Origin: Leptospira bandrabouensis
GTDB taxonomy: Bacteria; Spirochaetota; Leptospiria; Leptospirales; Leptospiraceae
NCBI RefSeq assembly: GCF_004770905.1
Contig: NZ_RQHT01000013.1
Coordinates: 27,466-91,465, forward strand
DNA: 64,000 nt
Reading direction: 5' to 3'
Numbering within the stretch: the stretch's first letter is position 1; each line of letters begins with the position of its first letter. The position numbers and the translations under genes are program-made. A model generated the notes under the pieces. The model was given only the letters and a program-made list of their open reading frames with translations. It was not told the DNA's origin and ran no database searches. This document shows positions 1-8,716 of this stretch, piece after piece.

Positions 1-684
1 CTGATGGGCAGAAATGGAGCCGGCAAATCTTCCCTCTTTCACATATTATGCGGGGATATTATGCCAAAAATTGGTAACATTTATTTAGATGGTATTGAAT
101 TAAAAAAATATTCCAAAAGCCATCTTGCAAAGTTACGCGCAGTGTTAACGCAAGATGCCGCAATCACCTTTCCGATCAGTTCTGAAGAAGTTATAAAACT
201 TGGTCGCCATCCCCACATATCGGATCCGATTCGAGACAAAGAGATCGTTCAAACCTGTTTAAAAATCACTGAATCTTTTGATCAAAAAGATCAAAACTAT
301 TCCACTCTATCAGGTGGAGAAAAACAGAAAATAAACTTCGGTCGCACTTTGGCTCAAGTTTGGGAAACTCCACCAAGATATATTTTTCTTGATGAACCTG
401 TATCTGCCTTAGACATTCCCAACCAATACAAAACGCTAAACCTATGCCGTCATATGGCAGACCAAGGTTATGCGGTCTTTATGATCTTACATGATCTAAA
501 TCTTGCAGCTCTATACGCAGATACAATCACCCTGCTCCATAAAGGGAAAATCATTAAATCAGGAAACCCAAACGATGTTTTAACCTTAGAAAATCTAGAA
601 ATCGCATTTGGAATCAAAGTTAGAATCCTAAATGCACCAGAAGGAAATTTTATCATTCCAGAAATCAAAGGAGAATCAATATGA
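1..684 (+). CDS. hmuV: Haem/iron-type ABC transporter ATP-binding protein (5' end cut by window)
   Basis: This is the ATPase subunit of a FecCD-type importer, most likely for haemin because the next gene is hmuS. The reading frame is open from base 1, and the first visible residues already form the Walker A loop (GRNGAGKSS), so roughly 30-40 N-terminal residues lie outside the window. The ABC signature LSGGEKQK (about residue 103), Walker B with FLDEPVSALD and the H-loop LHDLNLAALYAD are all present. The stop overlaps the hmuS start as ATGA, so the two are translationally coupled. Haemin as substrate is inferred from that neighbour; siderophore or cobalamin importers have very similar ATPases. 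Confidence 0.85.
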   Translation: MMGRNGAGKSSLFHILCGDIMPKIGNIYLDGIELKKYSKSHLAKLRAVLTQDAAITFPISSEEVIKLGRHPHISDPIRDKEIVQTCLKITESFDQKDQNYSTLSGGEKQKINFGRTLAQVWETPPRYIFLDEPVSALDIPNQYKTLNLCRHMADQGYAVFMILHDLNLAALYADTITLLHKGKIIKSGNPNDVLTLENLEIAFGIKVRILNAPEGNFIIPEIKGESI

Positions 685-1733
685 ATGAGAACTTAAAACA
701 ACAATGGGAAAATCTTACAAGAGAAATGCCCAAACTTAGAATCCGCGACGCCGCGAAACACTTAAATGTAAGTGAAGCAGAGCTTCTTTCTACAAAGATT
801 GGTGCCAAAGTAAAACTTTTGAAACCAGATTGGGCAAATTTTTTATTAAGCACCACTAACCTAGGTTATGTAATGGCCCTTACAAGAAACGAATCTTGTG
901 TTCACGAAAGAAAGGGCGTTTATAAAAACCTATCTGTTAATGGACAAACTGCGTTAGCAGTGGGCGAAGACATAGACCTCCGTATTTTTTTACAAGATTG
1001 GAAGTATGGTTTCTATGTGGAAGAGACTAGAGATAACGGAATTATGCGTAGTTTCCAATTCTTTGATTCAAAGGGAGAAGCAGTTCATAAAATCTACCAA
1101 ACGGAAAATTCAGACATTGATGGTTGGGGAACTGTCAAAAACCAATTTGTAGACGAAACTCAAACATTTACAACTCCTTCCACAGAAATAAAACAGAAAA
1201 CAGAAACCAACGATTCAAAAGAAATTCCTAATTTTTTAGAGGCCTGGAGTAAACTCGAAGACACTCATGACTTCTTTTCTCTACTTCGAAAATTCAATTA
1301 TTCACGTGAATTTTCTTTAGTGGCAGCAGATGGCAAATTTTCATTTAAAATTTCAAAAGAGAACTTTCTTAGCTTAATGGAGCAAGTAAGCCAACTTGAA
1401 ATGGAGATTATGATTTTTGTTGGAAATCCAGGAATGATTCAAATCCATACTGGGAAAATTCAAAAATTAGAGCCAATGGGTCCTTGGTTTAATGTTCTCG
1501 ACCCAGAGTTTAATTTACACTTACGCACAGACCATATTGAATCTGTATGGATTGTTGATAAACCAACAAAAGATGGATTGGTTACTTCAGTAGAAGTGTT
1601 TGATAAAGAAGGCAACCTAATTCTACAAATGTTTGGAAAAAGAAAACCAGGAATCCCTCAATCAGATGTTTGGTATCAGCTAACACGCCGATACGCAACC
1701 AAAAGGGATAAACTAAACTCTTCTCTTGTATAA
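681..1733 (+). CDS. hmuS: Haemin-degrading/haem-handling protein HmuS (HemS/ChuS family)
   Basis: This is a cytoplasmic protein that accepts imported haem and, in studied homologues, releases iron from it. Its 350 residues match the usual length of the family, which is built of two repeats. The C-terminal half carries the family blocks IQIHTGKI, MGPWFNVLDPEFNLHLR and QMFGKRKPG; the N-terminal half has ESCVHERKGVYKNL. The start codon overlaps the stop of the upstream ATPase by four bases. The 3' end overlaps the convergent histidine kinase gene by 21 bp. Enzymatic haem breakdown as opposed to haem trafficking cannot be decided from sequence. Confidence 0.9.
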   Translation: MNENLKQQWENLTREMPKLRIRDAAKHLNVSEAELLSTKIGAKVKLLKPDWANFLLSTTNLGYVMALTRNESCVHERKGVYKNLSVNGQTALAVGEDIDLRIFLQDWKYGFYVEETRDNGIMRSFQFFDSKGEAVHKIYQTENSDIDGWGTVKNQFVDETQTFTTPSTEIKQKTETNDSKEIPNFLEAWSKLEDTHDFFSLLRKFNYSREFSLVAADGKFSFKISKENFLSLMEQVSQLEMEIMIFVGNPGMIQIHTGKIQKLEPMGPWFNVLDPEFNLHLRTDHIESVWIVDKPTKDGLVTSVEVFDKEGNLILQMFGKRKPGIPQSDVWYQLTRRYATKRDKLNSSLV

Positions 1734-3245
1734 ATTACTTGGGAAATCGAGTTTCATTTGAAAACCTTGAGTACCTTCAATACTCAAGGTTCCTCCCATT
1801 TGCTTTTCTGCAATAATTTTCGCTAAACTCAAACCCAACTTCTTTTGTTGGGTTGAATTAAACTCATTAGGCAAACCTACGCCATTATCACTATATTCAA
1901 AATGGCAAATATTATCCTCAATTGAGAACCCTACATGTATACTTCCAACATCTGTCTTGGGGAATGCATATTTAAAACTATTGGAAAGTAGTTCCGTAAA
2001 TATAAGTCCAAGTGGAACAGCAGTATCCAACAATAATGTGCCTTCCCCCACTTGAAAGTGAACCTGAATATCTTTTCCTTCAGGCGGAAAACTCTGTTGG
2101 ATCATGTCTGCCAATGAAAGTAAATATTCTGAAACCTTTATTTCACTTAAATCTTTATTTGCATACAAATGATCATGTACTAGAGACATCGTCTGAATCT
2201 TAATCGATGTATCTTCAACAATTGATTGTATGTTTTTGTTTTCTGGGAATTCCGATGCCTGAATCATCAAAATTGATCGAACTAATTGCAGGGAATTTTT
2301 TGTTCTATGAAAAATTTCACCAATCAAATTTTCTTTTTCGCGCAATGATTTTTTAATCATCTCAGCGTATGTACGGTTTTCCTCGATTTCCTTCGAGAGC
2401 AATTTGTTAGTTTGTATCAATTTATCATAAGGATCATTAATTGCGGCAATAAAGACTGCTTTGTAAATTAAATAAAAAGCACCAATTTTATATATATGAC
2501 CCAATACATTATAAACGTCAAATACACTAGTGTATACTGCAAAAACCAGCTCGCTAAATATACAAACGATGAAGGCAGATAAATAATATTGAAGTTGCCT
2601 CTTTGAAGTATAAAAACCAACTTTTCGATAAATAAGCAGGGAAATAAAGAGTATGGCTATAATGGCATATTCAGCATTTTTTTTAAATGGTGTTAATCCC
2701 TTCCCATGCTCATAAGTTCGAGGTATCCAATGATTTAGATATACTACCAAAAGGAAAACAATGCCTACCAATAACATTGCTAAAAACATTAGTAGATTTG
2801 CATTACCCCATTGATACCGTTCGTTGGGTTTAATATAAATAGCCAAAAGCAGAACTAAAGCAGTGATGATACGTGAAAAAATCCAAAACTGGGTAGACTT
2901 GTTCCCAGAATTTGGAGTAATGAAATCAGGCATTCCTGCATAAGACAGTGTATGCATAAAATCAATCATCCCCACTGCGAGAAATCCAATTCCCAAAAAT
3001 AAGGTATGGGCATTACGGCTCTGTGTATAGGAATAATATCCCAGTCCAAATATTGAAAAAGAGACGATAACACTAAAGATTTCAGTTACATTATGAAAAA
3101 CTAAAAAGTAACCTATTCCGTATTCTCTGTAAAAATAATCGGGGAATGTACCAACAAGCAGGAGTGGGAGAAGACAAAATGCTAGTACTCCCAAATAAAA
3201 ACGATTTATCCGTAATATTATAAAAATAAATTTTAGATCCACCAT
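1713..3245 (-). CDS. Membrane sensor histidine kinase (MASE3-like + HisKA_2/HATPase)
   Basis: This is a membrane-bound sensor kinase of 510 residues. Residues from about 10 to 270 contain a series of hydrophobic segments with the look of a MASE3-type sensory domain (FGLGYYSYTQS, DFMHTLSYAGMPDF). A short coiled region follows, then a DHp domain with the phospho-acceptor in EIFHRTKNSLQ (His313), typical of the HisKA_2 class. The ATPase domain has the N box ELLSNSFKYAFP, the G1 box DNGVGLPNEF and the G2 block KLGLSLAKIIAEKQMGG. No response regulator is adjacent, so it is an orphan kinase here. The ligand is unknown. Confidence 0.85.
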   Translation of the reverse strand: MVDLKFIFIILRINRFYLGVLAFCLLPLLLVGTFPDYFYREYGIGYFLVFHNVTEIFSVIVSFSIFGLGYYSYTQSRNAHTLFLGIGFLAVGMIDFMHTLSYAGMPDFITPNSGNKSTQFWIFSRIITALVLLLAIYIKPNERYQWGNANLLMFLAMLLVGIVFLLVVYLNHWIPRTYEHGKGLTPFKKNAEYAIIAILFISLLIYRKVGFYTSKRQLQYYLSAFIVCIFSELVFAVYTSVFDVYNVLGHIYKIGAFYLIYKAVFIAAINDPYDKLIQTNKLLSKEIEENRTYAEMIKKSLREKENLIGEIFHRTKNSLQLVRSILMIQASEFPENKNIQSIVEDTSIKIQTMSLVHDHLYANKDLSEIKVSEYLLSLADMIQQSFPPEGKDIQVHFQVGEGTLLLDTAVPLGLIFTELLSNSFKYAFPKTDVGSIHVGFSIEDNICHFEYSDNGVGLPNEFNSTQQKKLGLSLAKIIAEKQMGGTLSIEGTQGFQMKLDFPSNLYKRRV

Positions 3246-3326
3246 CCGTTAGCAGGTAATTAGACGAACCTAACCCTATTTAGCAAGACTTTATTTATAC
3301 TTACGATAGAAAGTCCTTACAAAAAA

Positions 3327-5183
3327 TCAATGTAGATCAAGAGAAATTAAGGTAATATCATCCTTTGCATTTTGTCGCATCTTTGATAATCGATCAAGGA
3401 GCTTTTGATGAAATTCATTCTGAGAAAGATCAACAATGGGTAAAATTTCCGGATATAAAATGGAAGCAAAATCTGCACCGGGTTTTAAGTTTTCGTACAA
3501 ACCATCTGTAAAAATGACTAACCTATCACCTTCTTGTAAGGGAACTATTTTTTCTTCATATTCAAAATTGGATCTAACACCAAGCAAAAGACCAGGACAT
3601 TCAAATGATTCTATTTCTCTGTTGCGAATAATCAAAAATGGGGGGCTGCCTGCCGAACTAAAATGTAATTTCATTTTCACAAGGTCCAAATAAAAATACG
3701 CAACTGTTACAAAACGAGCATGAAGGCTTGTGCAAAGGAAGCGGTTCATTGCAGCAACCAATTCGCTCGGTGACTCTTTATACTCTTTGGCATTTCGGAA
3801 GGCTATTTTCACAGTGGAAGAATCGAGTGCAGCACTTACACCGTGACCCGTTACATCAGCAATGACCAAACCGAAACCGTCCGAAAATTCAAAAAAATCA
3901 TAAAAGTCACCTCCTATATCATAAAGAGGGAGGTAAGACACTTCCATTGTAAGTTTTAGGTTCTGAGGTAACTTATTAGGCAAAATTCGCATTTGAATTT
4001 TTCTAGCTGTTTCCAGATCCTTTTTAATCGTTGTTAGTTCATTTTTAGATATTAAATTTTCTTCCAATAGAAAACGAAGACGCCGACCAAGAGCCAAAGA
4101 AAACAGAATTACTTCAAAAGCCGTACCGATTTGTACTCCGTATCTACCAAAGGTAGAAAAAGGGATTAGTGCCGCTTTTGTTAAAGAATCAAAAATTACC
4201 CCTATAAATAAAGTGAACCAAGCTAATAAAAAAAACGAAGACGACTTTACTCCTTTTAAATAGGAATAAGCACCTGCAGACATTAGAACCAAGAACATAT
4301 ATGGGAAACTATAAATAAAAGACACTTCCATCCAATTATACGGCAATAGGAAAGATAAAAGTGCCATGAAAGCGAAGCAAACCACACTCAGTAGAATCAC
4401 ACGATCTAATAGTGGATTTATTTTTTTCAGATCCAAAAAGGTAAGAGAGTATAAACCCACAAACATTAAAGACAAATTTACAGATACATATAGGTAAGGT
4501 TTAATTGATAATTCTAAATCAGGGACCAATAACTGCTTAAAAAAACCACCTAACAATAAATAATTAATCATTAATGTGGCCAAATAAAAACAGTAATAAA
4601 TATATGCTTTTTCGCGTACGCTAATGTAAATTAAGAGATTATACAATAAAAGAGCAAAAATAATTCCGAAATAAACCCCATTTGCAATATAATCTCTTTC
4701 GATCCGATCAAAAAAAGAATTTATTTCCCATATACGAAATGGTGCGTTCAATATACCCGAATTCTTAATATAAGCATAGATTGTCCTTGTTTCGAACGGC
4801 TCCAGTGTGAGTTTATAAATGGGACTTCTATGCGGAATTTCTCTTTCAGAAAAAGAAGATGATCCATTAAAAGTTCTTTTGATAATTTTTCCCTTTGATA
4901 ACCAACCAATAAGGACTTCATCTACCCATGGAGATTCTAACTCGAGAATATAATCTTTCCGTTCTTCTTTAGCGTTCGTTATCTCAAATTTTACCCAAAC
5001 AGATGGTTTCCAATAACCGAAATGGTATTTCATTTCATGAGCTTTCGACCAAACTACATTTTCAGATAAAACTTCTTCCAAAGTTTTGGTTTCGAAGGTG
5101 AATTGTATGAGTGGACGTTTAGGCAATTGATTGCCACAGGAGACAAGAGCCAGAACGAATAAAAATAAATTAATTCTAGGCAT
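3327..5183 (-). CDS. 7TMR-DISM receptor with SpoIIE/PP2C phosphatase output
   Basis: This is a membrane receptor whose output domain dephosphorylates serine/threonine, as in RsbU-type partner-switching systems. The N-terminus is a lipoprotein-like signal ending LALVSCGN. A beta-rich extracellular region (roughly residues 30-160, 7TMR-DISMED2-like) precedes seven hydrophobic segments (about 170-380). A linker LETARKIQMRILP leads into the PP2C domain with metal-binding blocks DIGGDFYDFF and IADVTGHGVSAAL, VIFTDGLYE, and DDITLI at the end. The frame extends to a TTG at 5198; ATG at 5183 is preferred because it gives a clean signal peptide, and ATG 5192 is possible. The target anti-anti-sigma factor is not in the window. 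Confidence 0.85.
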   Translation of the reverse strand: MPRINLFLFVLALVSCGNQLPKRPLIQFTFETKTLEEVLSENVVWSKAHEMKYHFGYWKPSVWVKFEITNAKEERKDYILELESPWVDEVLIGWLSKGKIIKRTFNGSSSFSEREIPHRSPIYKLTLEPFETRTIYAYIKNSGILNAPFRIWEINSFFDRIERDYIANGVYFGIIFALLLYNLLIYISVREKAYIYYCFYLATLMINYLLLGGFFKQLLVPDLELSIKPYLYVSVNLSLMFVGLYSLTFLDLKKINPLLDRVILLSVVCFAFMALLSFLLPYNWMEVSFIYSFPYMFLVLMSAGAYSYLKGVKSSSFFLLAWFTLFIGVIFDSLTKAALIPFSTFGRYGVQIGTAFEVILFSLALGRRLRFLLEENLISKNELTTIKKDLETARKIQMRILPNKLPQNLKLTMEVSYLPLYDIGGDFYDFFEFSDGFGLVIADVTGHGVSAALDSSTVKIAFRNAKEYKESPSELVAAMNRFLCTSLHARFVTVAYFYLDLVKMKLHFSSAGSPPFLIIRNREIESFECPGLLLGVRSNFEYEEKIVPLQEGDRLVIFTDGLYENLKPGADFASILYPEILPIVDLSQNEFHQKLLDRLSKMRQNAKDDITLISLDLH

Positions 5184-5326
5184 TAGGGTCATTGGCAATT
5201 AACAGGTCTATTGCCAGTGTTCTAATAGATAATATCGGGTGAAATTCAAATTCGACTTTCAAAAGAAAACGTATTGCCAAAAACCCGAAACAATCAATAC
5301 TCATGGAAATTCAAGGAGATTGATTC

Positions 5327-5506
5327 ATGTCAGCAAAATTCGAAATTTACAAAGACAAAGCAGGCGAATTCCGCTTTCGCCTCAAAGCATCCAATGGTGA
5401 AATCATCGCATCAAGCGAAGGATATTCTTCTAAACAAGCATGTGAAAACGGAATTGCTTCCGTGAAGAACAATGCCGGATCAGCGGAAATAGTCGATCAA
5501 ACGTAA
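5327..5506 (+). CDS. DUF1508 (YegP-like) small protein, 59 aa
   Basis: A short reading frame beginning ATG at 5327 encodes 59 residues starting MSAKFEIYKDKAGEFRFRLK. It contains the DUF1508 fold pattern: KFEIYKDKAGEFRFRLKA, NGEIIASSEGY, and SSKQACENGIASVKNNA. A strong ribosome-binding site (AAGGAGAT) sits six bases upstream, which fixes the start. Members of this family are small beta-rich proteins of unknown role, often in tandem duplicates; here there is one copy. It converges on ppnP and overlaps it by 10 bp. Confidence 0.85.
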   Translation: MSAKFEIYKDKAGEFRFRLKASNGEIIASSEGYSSKQACENGIASVKNNAGSAEIVDQT

Positions 5507-5808
5507 GAGCAACAATAATCTGTTACAGTTTGAATTTTAAGTTTAAACTTGGATCCTGCAGGGACTTCAAATACGTACTGACCGTCGATTTGGAGCCATG
5601 TTTCGGATCCTGGTAAAAGAACTGATAGTTTCCCCGATTGGATTTCCATAATCTCTTTTTGGTCTGTACCAAATTCATACTCTCCAGGCATCATGATTCC
5701 CAAAGTTTTCTTTTCCCCGTTTGGAAACAAAACAGTCCTGCTTGTGACGTTCCCATTGAAGTAAATGTTGGCTGGTTTTAGTACTGTTACGGATGTAAAT
5801 GAACTCAT
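5497..5808 (-). CDS. ppnP: Pyrimidine/purine nucleoside phosphorylase PpnP (DUF1255 cupin)
   Basis: This is a small cupin-type enzyme; E. coli PpnP (YaiE) phosphorolyses several nucleosides. The family pattern runs through almost the whole protein: KPANIYFNGNVTSRTVLF, KKTLGIMMPGEYEF, EIMEIQSGKLSVLLPG and the ending FEVPAGSKF...DYCCSYV. The frame is open to an ATG at 5862, but that adds 18 residues not seen in the family. ATG 5808 gives 103 residues, close to the usual 94-105. It converges with the DUF1508 gene. Confidence 0.85.
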   Translation of the reverse strand: MSSFTSVTVLKPANIYFNGNVTSRTVLFPNGEKKTLGIMMPGEYEFGTDQKEIMEIQSGKLSVLLPGSETWLQIDGQYVFEVPAGSKFKLKIQTVTDYCCSYV

Positions 5809-5885
5809 AAAGACCAAAAAATAGATTAGTCTCTGTCTTCCAAGTGAATTCCAAAACGCCAATCTCGTCGGTTTGCCATTAAAAA

Positions 5886-6530
5886 GTGTTTGCGAATTTC
5901 GGAAATACCAGAACGGTGAAGTCAGTGCCCAGAAAGACTTCCCTAAAATCAGAGAACAAAAAGCAGCAAGCCCGGGAAAAATCTATCGAAAGGATCCTTG
6001 CTTCTGCCATTGCATTATTTGCAAAACATGGGTTCTCACAAACGACTATGGAGATGATTGCTAATCATGCAAAAATTTCCAAGGGCCTTGCGTATAATTA
6101 TTTTAAAAGCAAAAACCAAATCTTTGAACAAATCATCGATTCTCATCTCGCCAAACAAGAAAAATTTTATAGTAACATTCCACCCAATCTTTCTGCAAAA
6201 GAATATGTGAGGGAATTTTTTAACCGTTCCATCCAATTCGCAAAAGAAGAAAGAAAAACAATGGTTTTGATTTCGGTATGTCTTTTCCAACCGGGTTCTG
6301 TTTCTCTTTCCAAAAAGATGGTAGAAAATGTAGAGAAACGGTTTGCCCCTTTTAAAGAAGCAATGAAAGAAAGGTTCAGATCCTACGGAATCAAAGATCC
6401 CGACAAAGAGATGATCCTTATCAAAACCTTTCTCCATGGTGTGATTATGAGCCAACATTTTAATGACACAACGACTTGTACGCCAACGATCATTGAAATG
6501 GTCCTAGAAAGATACGATTATAAAAATTAA
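5886..6530 (+). CDS. TetR/AcrR-family transcriptional regulator
   Basis: This protein has a TetR-type N-terminal helix-turn-helix: RILASAIALFAKHGFSQTTMEMIANHAKISKGLAYNYFKSKNQIFEQII (written here in motif form, about residues 36-85). The variable C-terminal half would bind a ligand. About 30 basic residues precede the domain, and a GTG at 5916 is an alternative start. It is divergent from ppnP and ends two bases before the convergent thioesterase gene. No obvious operator was recognised upstream, so the target is unknown. Confidence 0.8.
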   Translation: MFANFGNTRTVKSVPRKTSLKSENKKQQAREKSIERILASAIALFAKHGFSQTTMEMIANHAKISKGLAYNYFKSKNQIFEQIIDSHLAKQEKFYSNIPPNLSAKEYVREFFNRSIQFAKEERKTMVLISVCLFQPGSVSLSKKMVENVEKRFAPFKEAMKERFRSYGIKDPDKEMILIKTFLHGVIMSQHFNDTTTCTPTIIEMVLERYDYKN

Positions 6531-6532
6531 AT

Positions 6533-7006
6533 TTATTCCCCTAACCCACCGGGTATTTTTAGAATAAGAAGATTTGTTGAGGCAGTTGCCAAAAGTTTCT
6601 CTTTTTCTGTTCGCATTTCACCTACCATATGTATGGTGGAAAATCCTTTTGCTTCTACAGAAGCCTTTACGATTACTTTTTGTCCAACTGCCACACCACG
6701 GATGTATTGGATATTCATATCAATTGTAGTTGTGGGACGTTTTGCCACTAGATAACTAAGTGGGCCAAAGGCATTGTCAAATGCTGCAGCGATTACTCCA
6801 CCTTGCATCATTCCCATAGGATTGGTTTGGTCTTCTGATACAGGAAAGGAGACAGTTATACTTTTTCCTTTTGTGTAAGACAAAATTTCCGCCTTCATTG
6901 CGACAAAAATCGGAGGAGGAACCGTAATTTTCCGCCCCCCGTGATTAAAATTGATTGTCATATCATCTAAAATTTTTTGTGTTTCTTCGGTTGTGAGTGT
7001 CTGCAT
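6533..7006 (-). CDS. PaaI/4HBT hotdog-fold thioesterase
   Basis: This is a 157-residue acyl-CoA thioesterase-like protein. The hotdog core is visible as NPMGMMQGGVIAAAFDNAFGP (about residues 80-100) followed by TTIDMNIQYIRGV and a second strand set KVIVKASVEAKGFSTIHMVGE. It is divergent from the TetR gene at 7101, and two operator-like inverted repeats lie between them, so that regulator probably controls it. The substrate is unknown; fatty or aromatic acyl-CoA are the usual options. Confidence 0.8.
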   Translation of the reverse strand: MQTLTTEETQKILDDMTINFNHGGRKITVPPPIFVAMKAEILSYTKGKSITVSFPVSEDQTNPMGMMQGGVIAAAFDNAFGPLSYLVAKRPTTTIDMNIQYIRGVAVGQKVIVKASVEAKGFSTIHMVGEMRTEKEKLLATASTNLLILKIPGGLGE

Positions 7007-7021
7007 AAAACCATCCCCTCT

Positions 7022-7040
7022 ATGTTACCAATAGTAACAT
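7022..7040. promoter_or_regulatory. Operator 1 for the divergent TetR regulator
   Basis: ATGTTACCAATAGTAACAT is a perfect inverted repeat with 7-base arms and a 5-base centre. It lies 16 bp upstream of the thioesterase start. A second copy of the same pattern lies 42 bp away, close to four helical turns, as expected for paired TetR dimers. Confidence 0.7.
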
Positions 7041-7063
7041 TATATAAATATTTTTCAAGAAAA

Positions 7064-7082
7064 ATGTTGCCACCGGTAACTT
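7064..7082. promoter_or_regulatory. Operator 2 for the divergent TetR regulator
   Basis: ATGTTGCCACCGGTAACTT is an imperfect inverted repeat of the same 19-bp length as operator 1. The shared consensus is ATGTTRCCANNRGTAACWT. It ends 18 bp before the GTG start of the TetR gene, so binding would also give autoregulation. Confidence 0.65.
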
Positions 7083-7100
7083 AATTTATAATTTTAAGTT

Positions 7101-7688
7101 GTGAAACGTGCTTCCTACCATCACGGTAATCTAAAAAATACAATCATCAAAACTTGTCATAAATTATTACAAAAGAAGGGTGCTACTGATTTTTCTCTCC
7201 GTGAGGTGGCAAATCTATCTGGAGTCTCACATGCAGCGTTGTACAGGCATTTCCAAGATAAGGAAGAAGTTTTAGAAATTTTATCTTCAATCGGATTTGA
7301 TAAGCTTGGTTCACTACAAAAAAAGGTACCACAGAATAAAACCAATCCTGACGAATATTTTGTCAAATTGGGGTTAGTTTACATTCAATTTGCGATAAAA
7401 AATCCGAATTATTATAGGCTTATGTTTCAGACCAAAAGATCAAATGAATCTCTAATTTTAAAACGATCTAAATTAAAATCTTATGCTATACTGGTTAGAG
7501 GATGTAGATTTTACCTAAAAACAAAACGTAAGAAAGAGAATCATAGAAGTTTTGCACTTATGGCTTGGTCTCTCGTTCACGGGTATAGCAATTTATGCCT
7601 TGAAACTGAATTTCCAGACACAGAAAGCAAAACTCTAAAAAAATCAAAATTGGAAATGGCTGAAGACATCTTAAGGTTTGCGATTTAG
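7101..7688 (+). CDS. TetR-family regulator with TetR_C_33-like ligand domain
   Basis: This 195-residue regulator begins with a GTG codon, and the first residues MKRASYHHGNLKNTIIKTC are the usual opening of this subfamily. The HTH covers FSLREVANLSGVSHAALYRHFQDKEEVL (about residues 32-60). The C-terminal half, with QFAIKNPNYYRLMF and ALMAWSLVHGYSNL, resembles the TetR_C_33 (WHG) dimer/ligand domain. It is divergent from the thioesterase with two matching operators between, so it most likely represses that gene and itself. Confidence 0.85.
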   Translation: MKRASYHHGNLKNTIIKTCHKLLQKKGATDFSLREVANLSGVSHAALYRHFQDKEEVLEILSSIGFDKLGSLQKKVPQNKTNPDEYFVKLGLVYIQFAIKNPNYYRLMFQTKRSNESLILKRSKLKSYAILVRGCRFYLKTKRKKENHRSFALMAWSLVHGYSNLCLETEFPDTESKTLKKSKLEMAEDILRFAI

Positions 7689-7699
7689 AAAATTATCTT

Positions 7700-7900
7700 T
7701 CAGTTTTGAAGATCCATTACTTCAAATTTTTCCAAAAATTCGGACTTTTCTCTAACGAAACTCATTGGATTTTCTTTTCCATATTCACAATAATAAATCA
7801 TCTGTTGACCGTCATTGGCATTCGTACAATTTTTGGCCTCACCAAGCTTAAGGTACAAATTACCAGTTTTTCTATGTTTATAAATCAACATTAGGTCCAT
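7700..7900 (-). CDS. Small DUF1653-like protein, 66 aa
   Basis: A short frame whose sequence (IYKHRKTGNLYLKLGEAKNC, YYCEYGKENPMSFVREKSEF, EKFEVMD) resembles the one-domain DUF1653 family, which has an Y-x-H...G-x-x-Y...F-x-R pattern. The function of that family is unknown. The frame is open to a TTG at 7909; ATG 7900 or 7891 are more likely starts. It converges with the TetR gene at a distance of 11 bp. The family assignment is by eye and only moderately sure. Confidence 0.55.
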   Translation of the reverse strand: MDLMLIYKHRKTGNLYLKLGEAKNCTNANDGQQMIYYCEYGKENPMSFVREKSEFLEKFEVMDLQN

Positions 7901-7942
7901 CCAATTCAAAAGATTTCTGAAATTTAAAAAACACTGATTACC

Positions 7943-8542
7943 TCATTCCCATTGAAGATTTTGAGTTTCTATCCAATTTTTCCAAATCAAACCTAAAGTC
8001 CCTTGTAAAAACTCCGGAGAAGCCAATCTTGAAATTTGATGGTGAGTTGATTTTGATAAAGTTGTTTCACTCCAAATTTTAAATTCATCCCATGAATTTT
8101 TCTTTTGTACTTTCTTTTGTACCTCTATTGTACTATAAAAAGAAGGCTGAATTTTTTCCAAACCTGCATTGGATTTTTTAGGCAGGCTGCTTGGGAGAGT
8201 TACTACCTTTTTTGCCGGAGATACTATAGGATTTTTTTCCAATGGTTCTTCGGTTACATTTATCTTTTTAGCCATCGGATTTGAGAATAAAGGTTTTAAA
8301 TATCTTTTTCTACCATCAAATCCAGTTTGTTCTAAGAGACCTAGTTTTTTGAGAGAAGTGATAAGCCTCGATATTGTATCCATCTTAAGACCCAGTAACT
8401 CTCCAAAATAGCGGTTTGATGCAAAACACCCACCTTTCTCATGTAAGGATACAATTTCAGCGTAAAGTTTTGTTTGGCTATGGGAAAGATTCAATTCCTC
8501 TATCCAAACGGGAATCCATATTCCTGTGCGATTTGTTTTCAT
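7943..8542 (-). CDS. Rep-like HTH_36 winged-helix protein (rep copy 1)
   Basis: This 199-residue protein has an N-terminal winged-helix domain of the HTH_36/plasmid replication type: LSHSQTKLYAEIVSL, GGCFASNRYFGELLGLKMDT, ISRLITSLKKLGLLEQTGFD. The C-terminal part is lysine-rich and low in recognisable motifs, ending with a short conserved EFKIWSETTLS...LSRLASPE-like block. A paralogue with the same layout lies at 11477-12052 on the other strand. The frame is open to 8572, but ATG 8542 follows AGAAGGAA by about eight bases and aligns with the paralogue. Its position beside parAB suggests replication initiation or its control; this is inferred from context. Confidence 0.75.
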   Translation of the reverse strand: MKTNRTGIWIPVWIEELNLSHSQTKLYAEIVSLHEKGGCFASNRYFGELLGLKMDTISRLITSLKKLGLLEQTGFDGRKRYLKPLFSNPMAKKINVTEEPLEKNPIVSPAKKVVTLPSSLPKKSNAGLEKIQPSFYSTIEVQKKVQKKNSWDEFKIWSETTLSKSTHHQISRLASPEFLQGTLGLIWKNWIETQNLQWE

Positions 8543-8558
8543 TTTTAGGTTCCTTCTG

Positions 8559-8592
8559 CCAAACGAACACATCTCAGGCTACGAGCGTTTGG
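8559..8592 (-). promoter_or_regulatory. Inverted repeat in the rep copy 1 leader
   Basis: CCAAACG (8559-8565) and CGTTTGG (8586-8592) form perfect 7-base arms around a 20-base loop. They lie 17 to 50 bases upstream of the chosen rep start. This could be a leader hairpin or a binding site for the Rep-like protein. Confidence 0.35.
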
Positions 8593-8694
8593 TTAGATTT
8601 TGCCAATACCTAATGGTATAACTCCCCTACCCTGTTTTAGAAAATTTAACTTTTGTTGAAAGTAAACCTTCGGTCAAACGAGAGATAAGAAAAT

Positions 8695-8716
8695 TTGGAA
8701 GTTCTTTCGAACGTCC
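8695..8716 (-). repeat. 22-bp element shared upstream of both rep-like genes (copy 1)
   Basis: Read on the minus strand, these 22 bases (GGACGTTCGAAAG followed by AACTTCCAA) are identical to 11350-11371. Weaker similarity continues downstream (ACCGAAGGTTTA in both). The element lies about 150 bp upstream of the rep start, outside coding sequence, so its conservation points to a regulatory or origin function. Confidence 0.7.
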
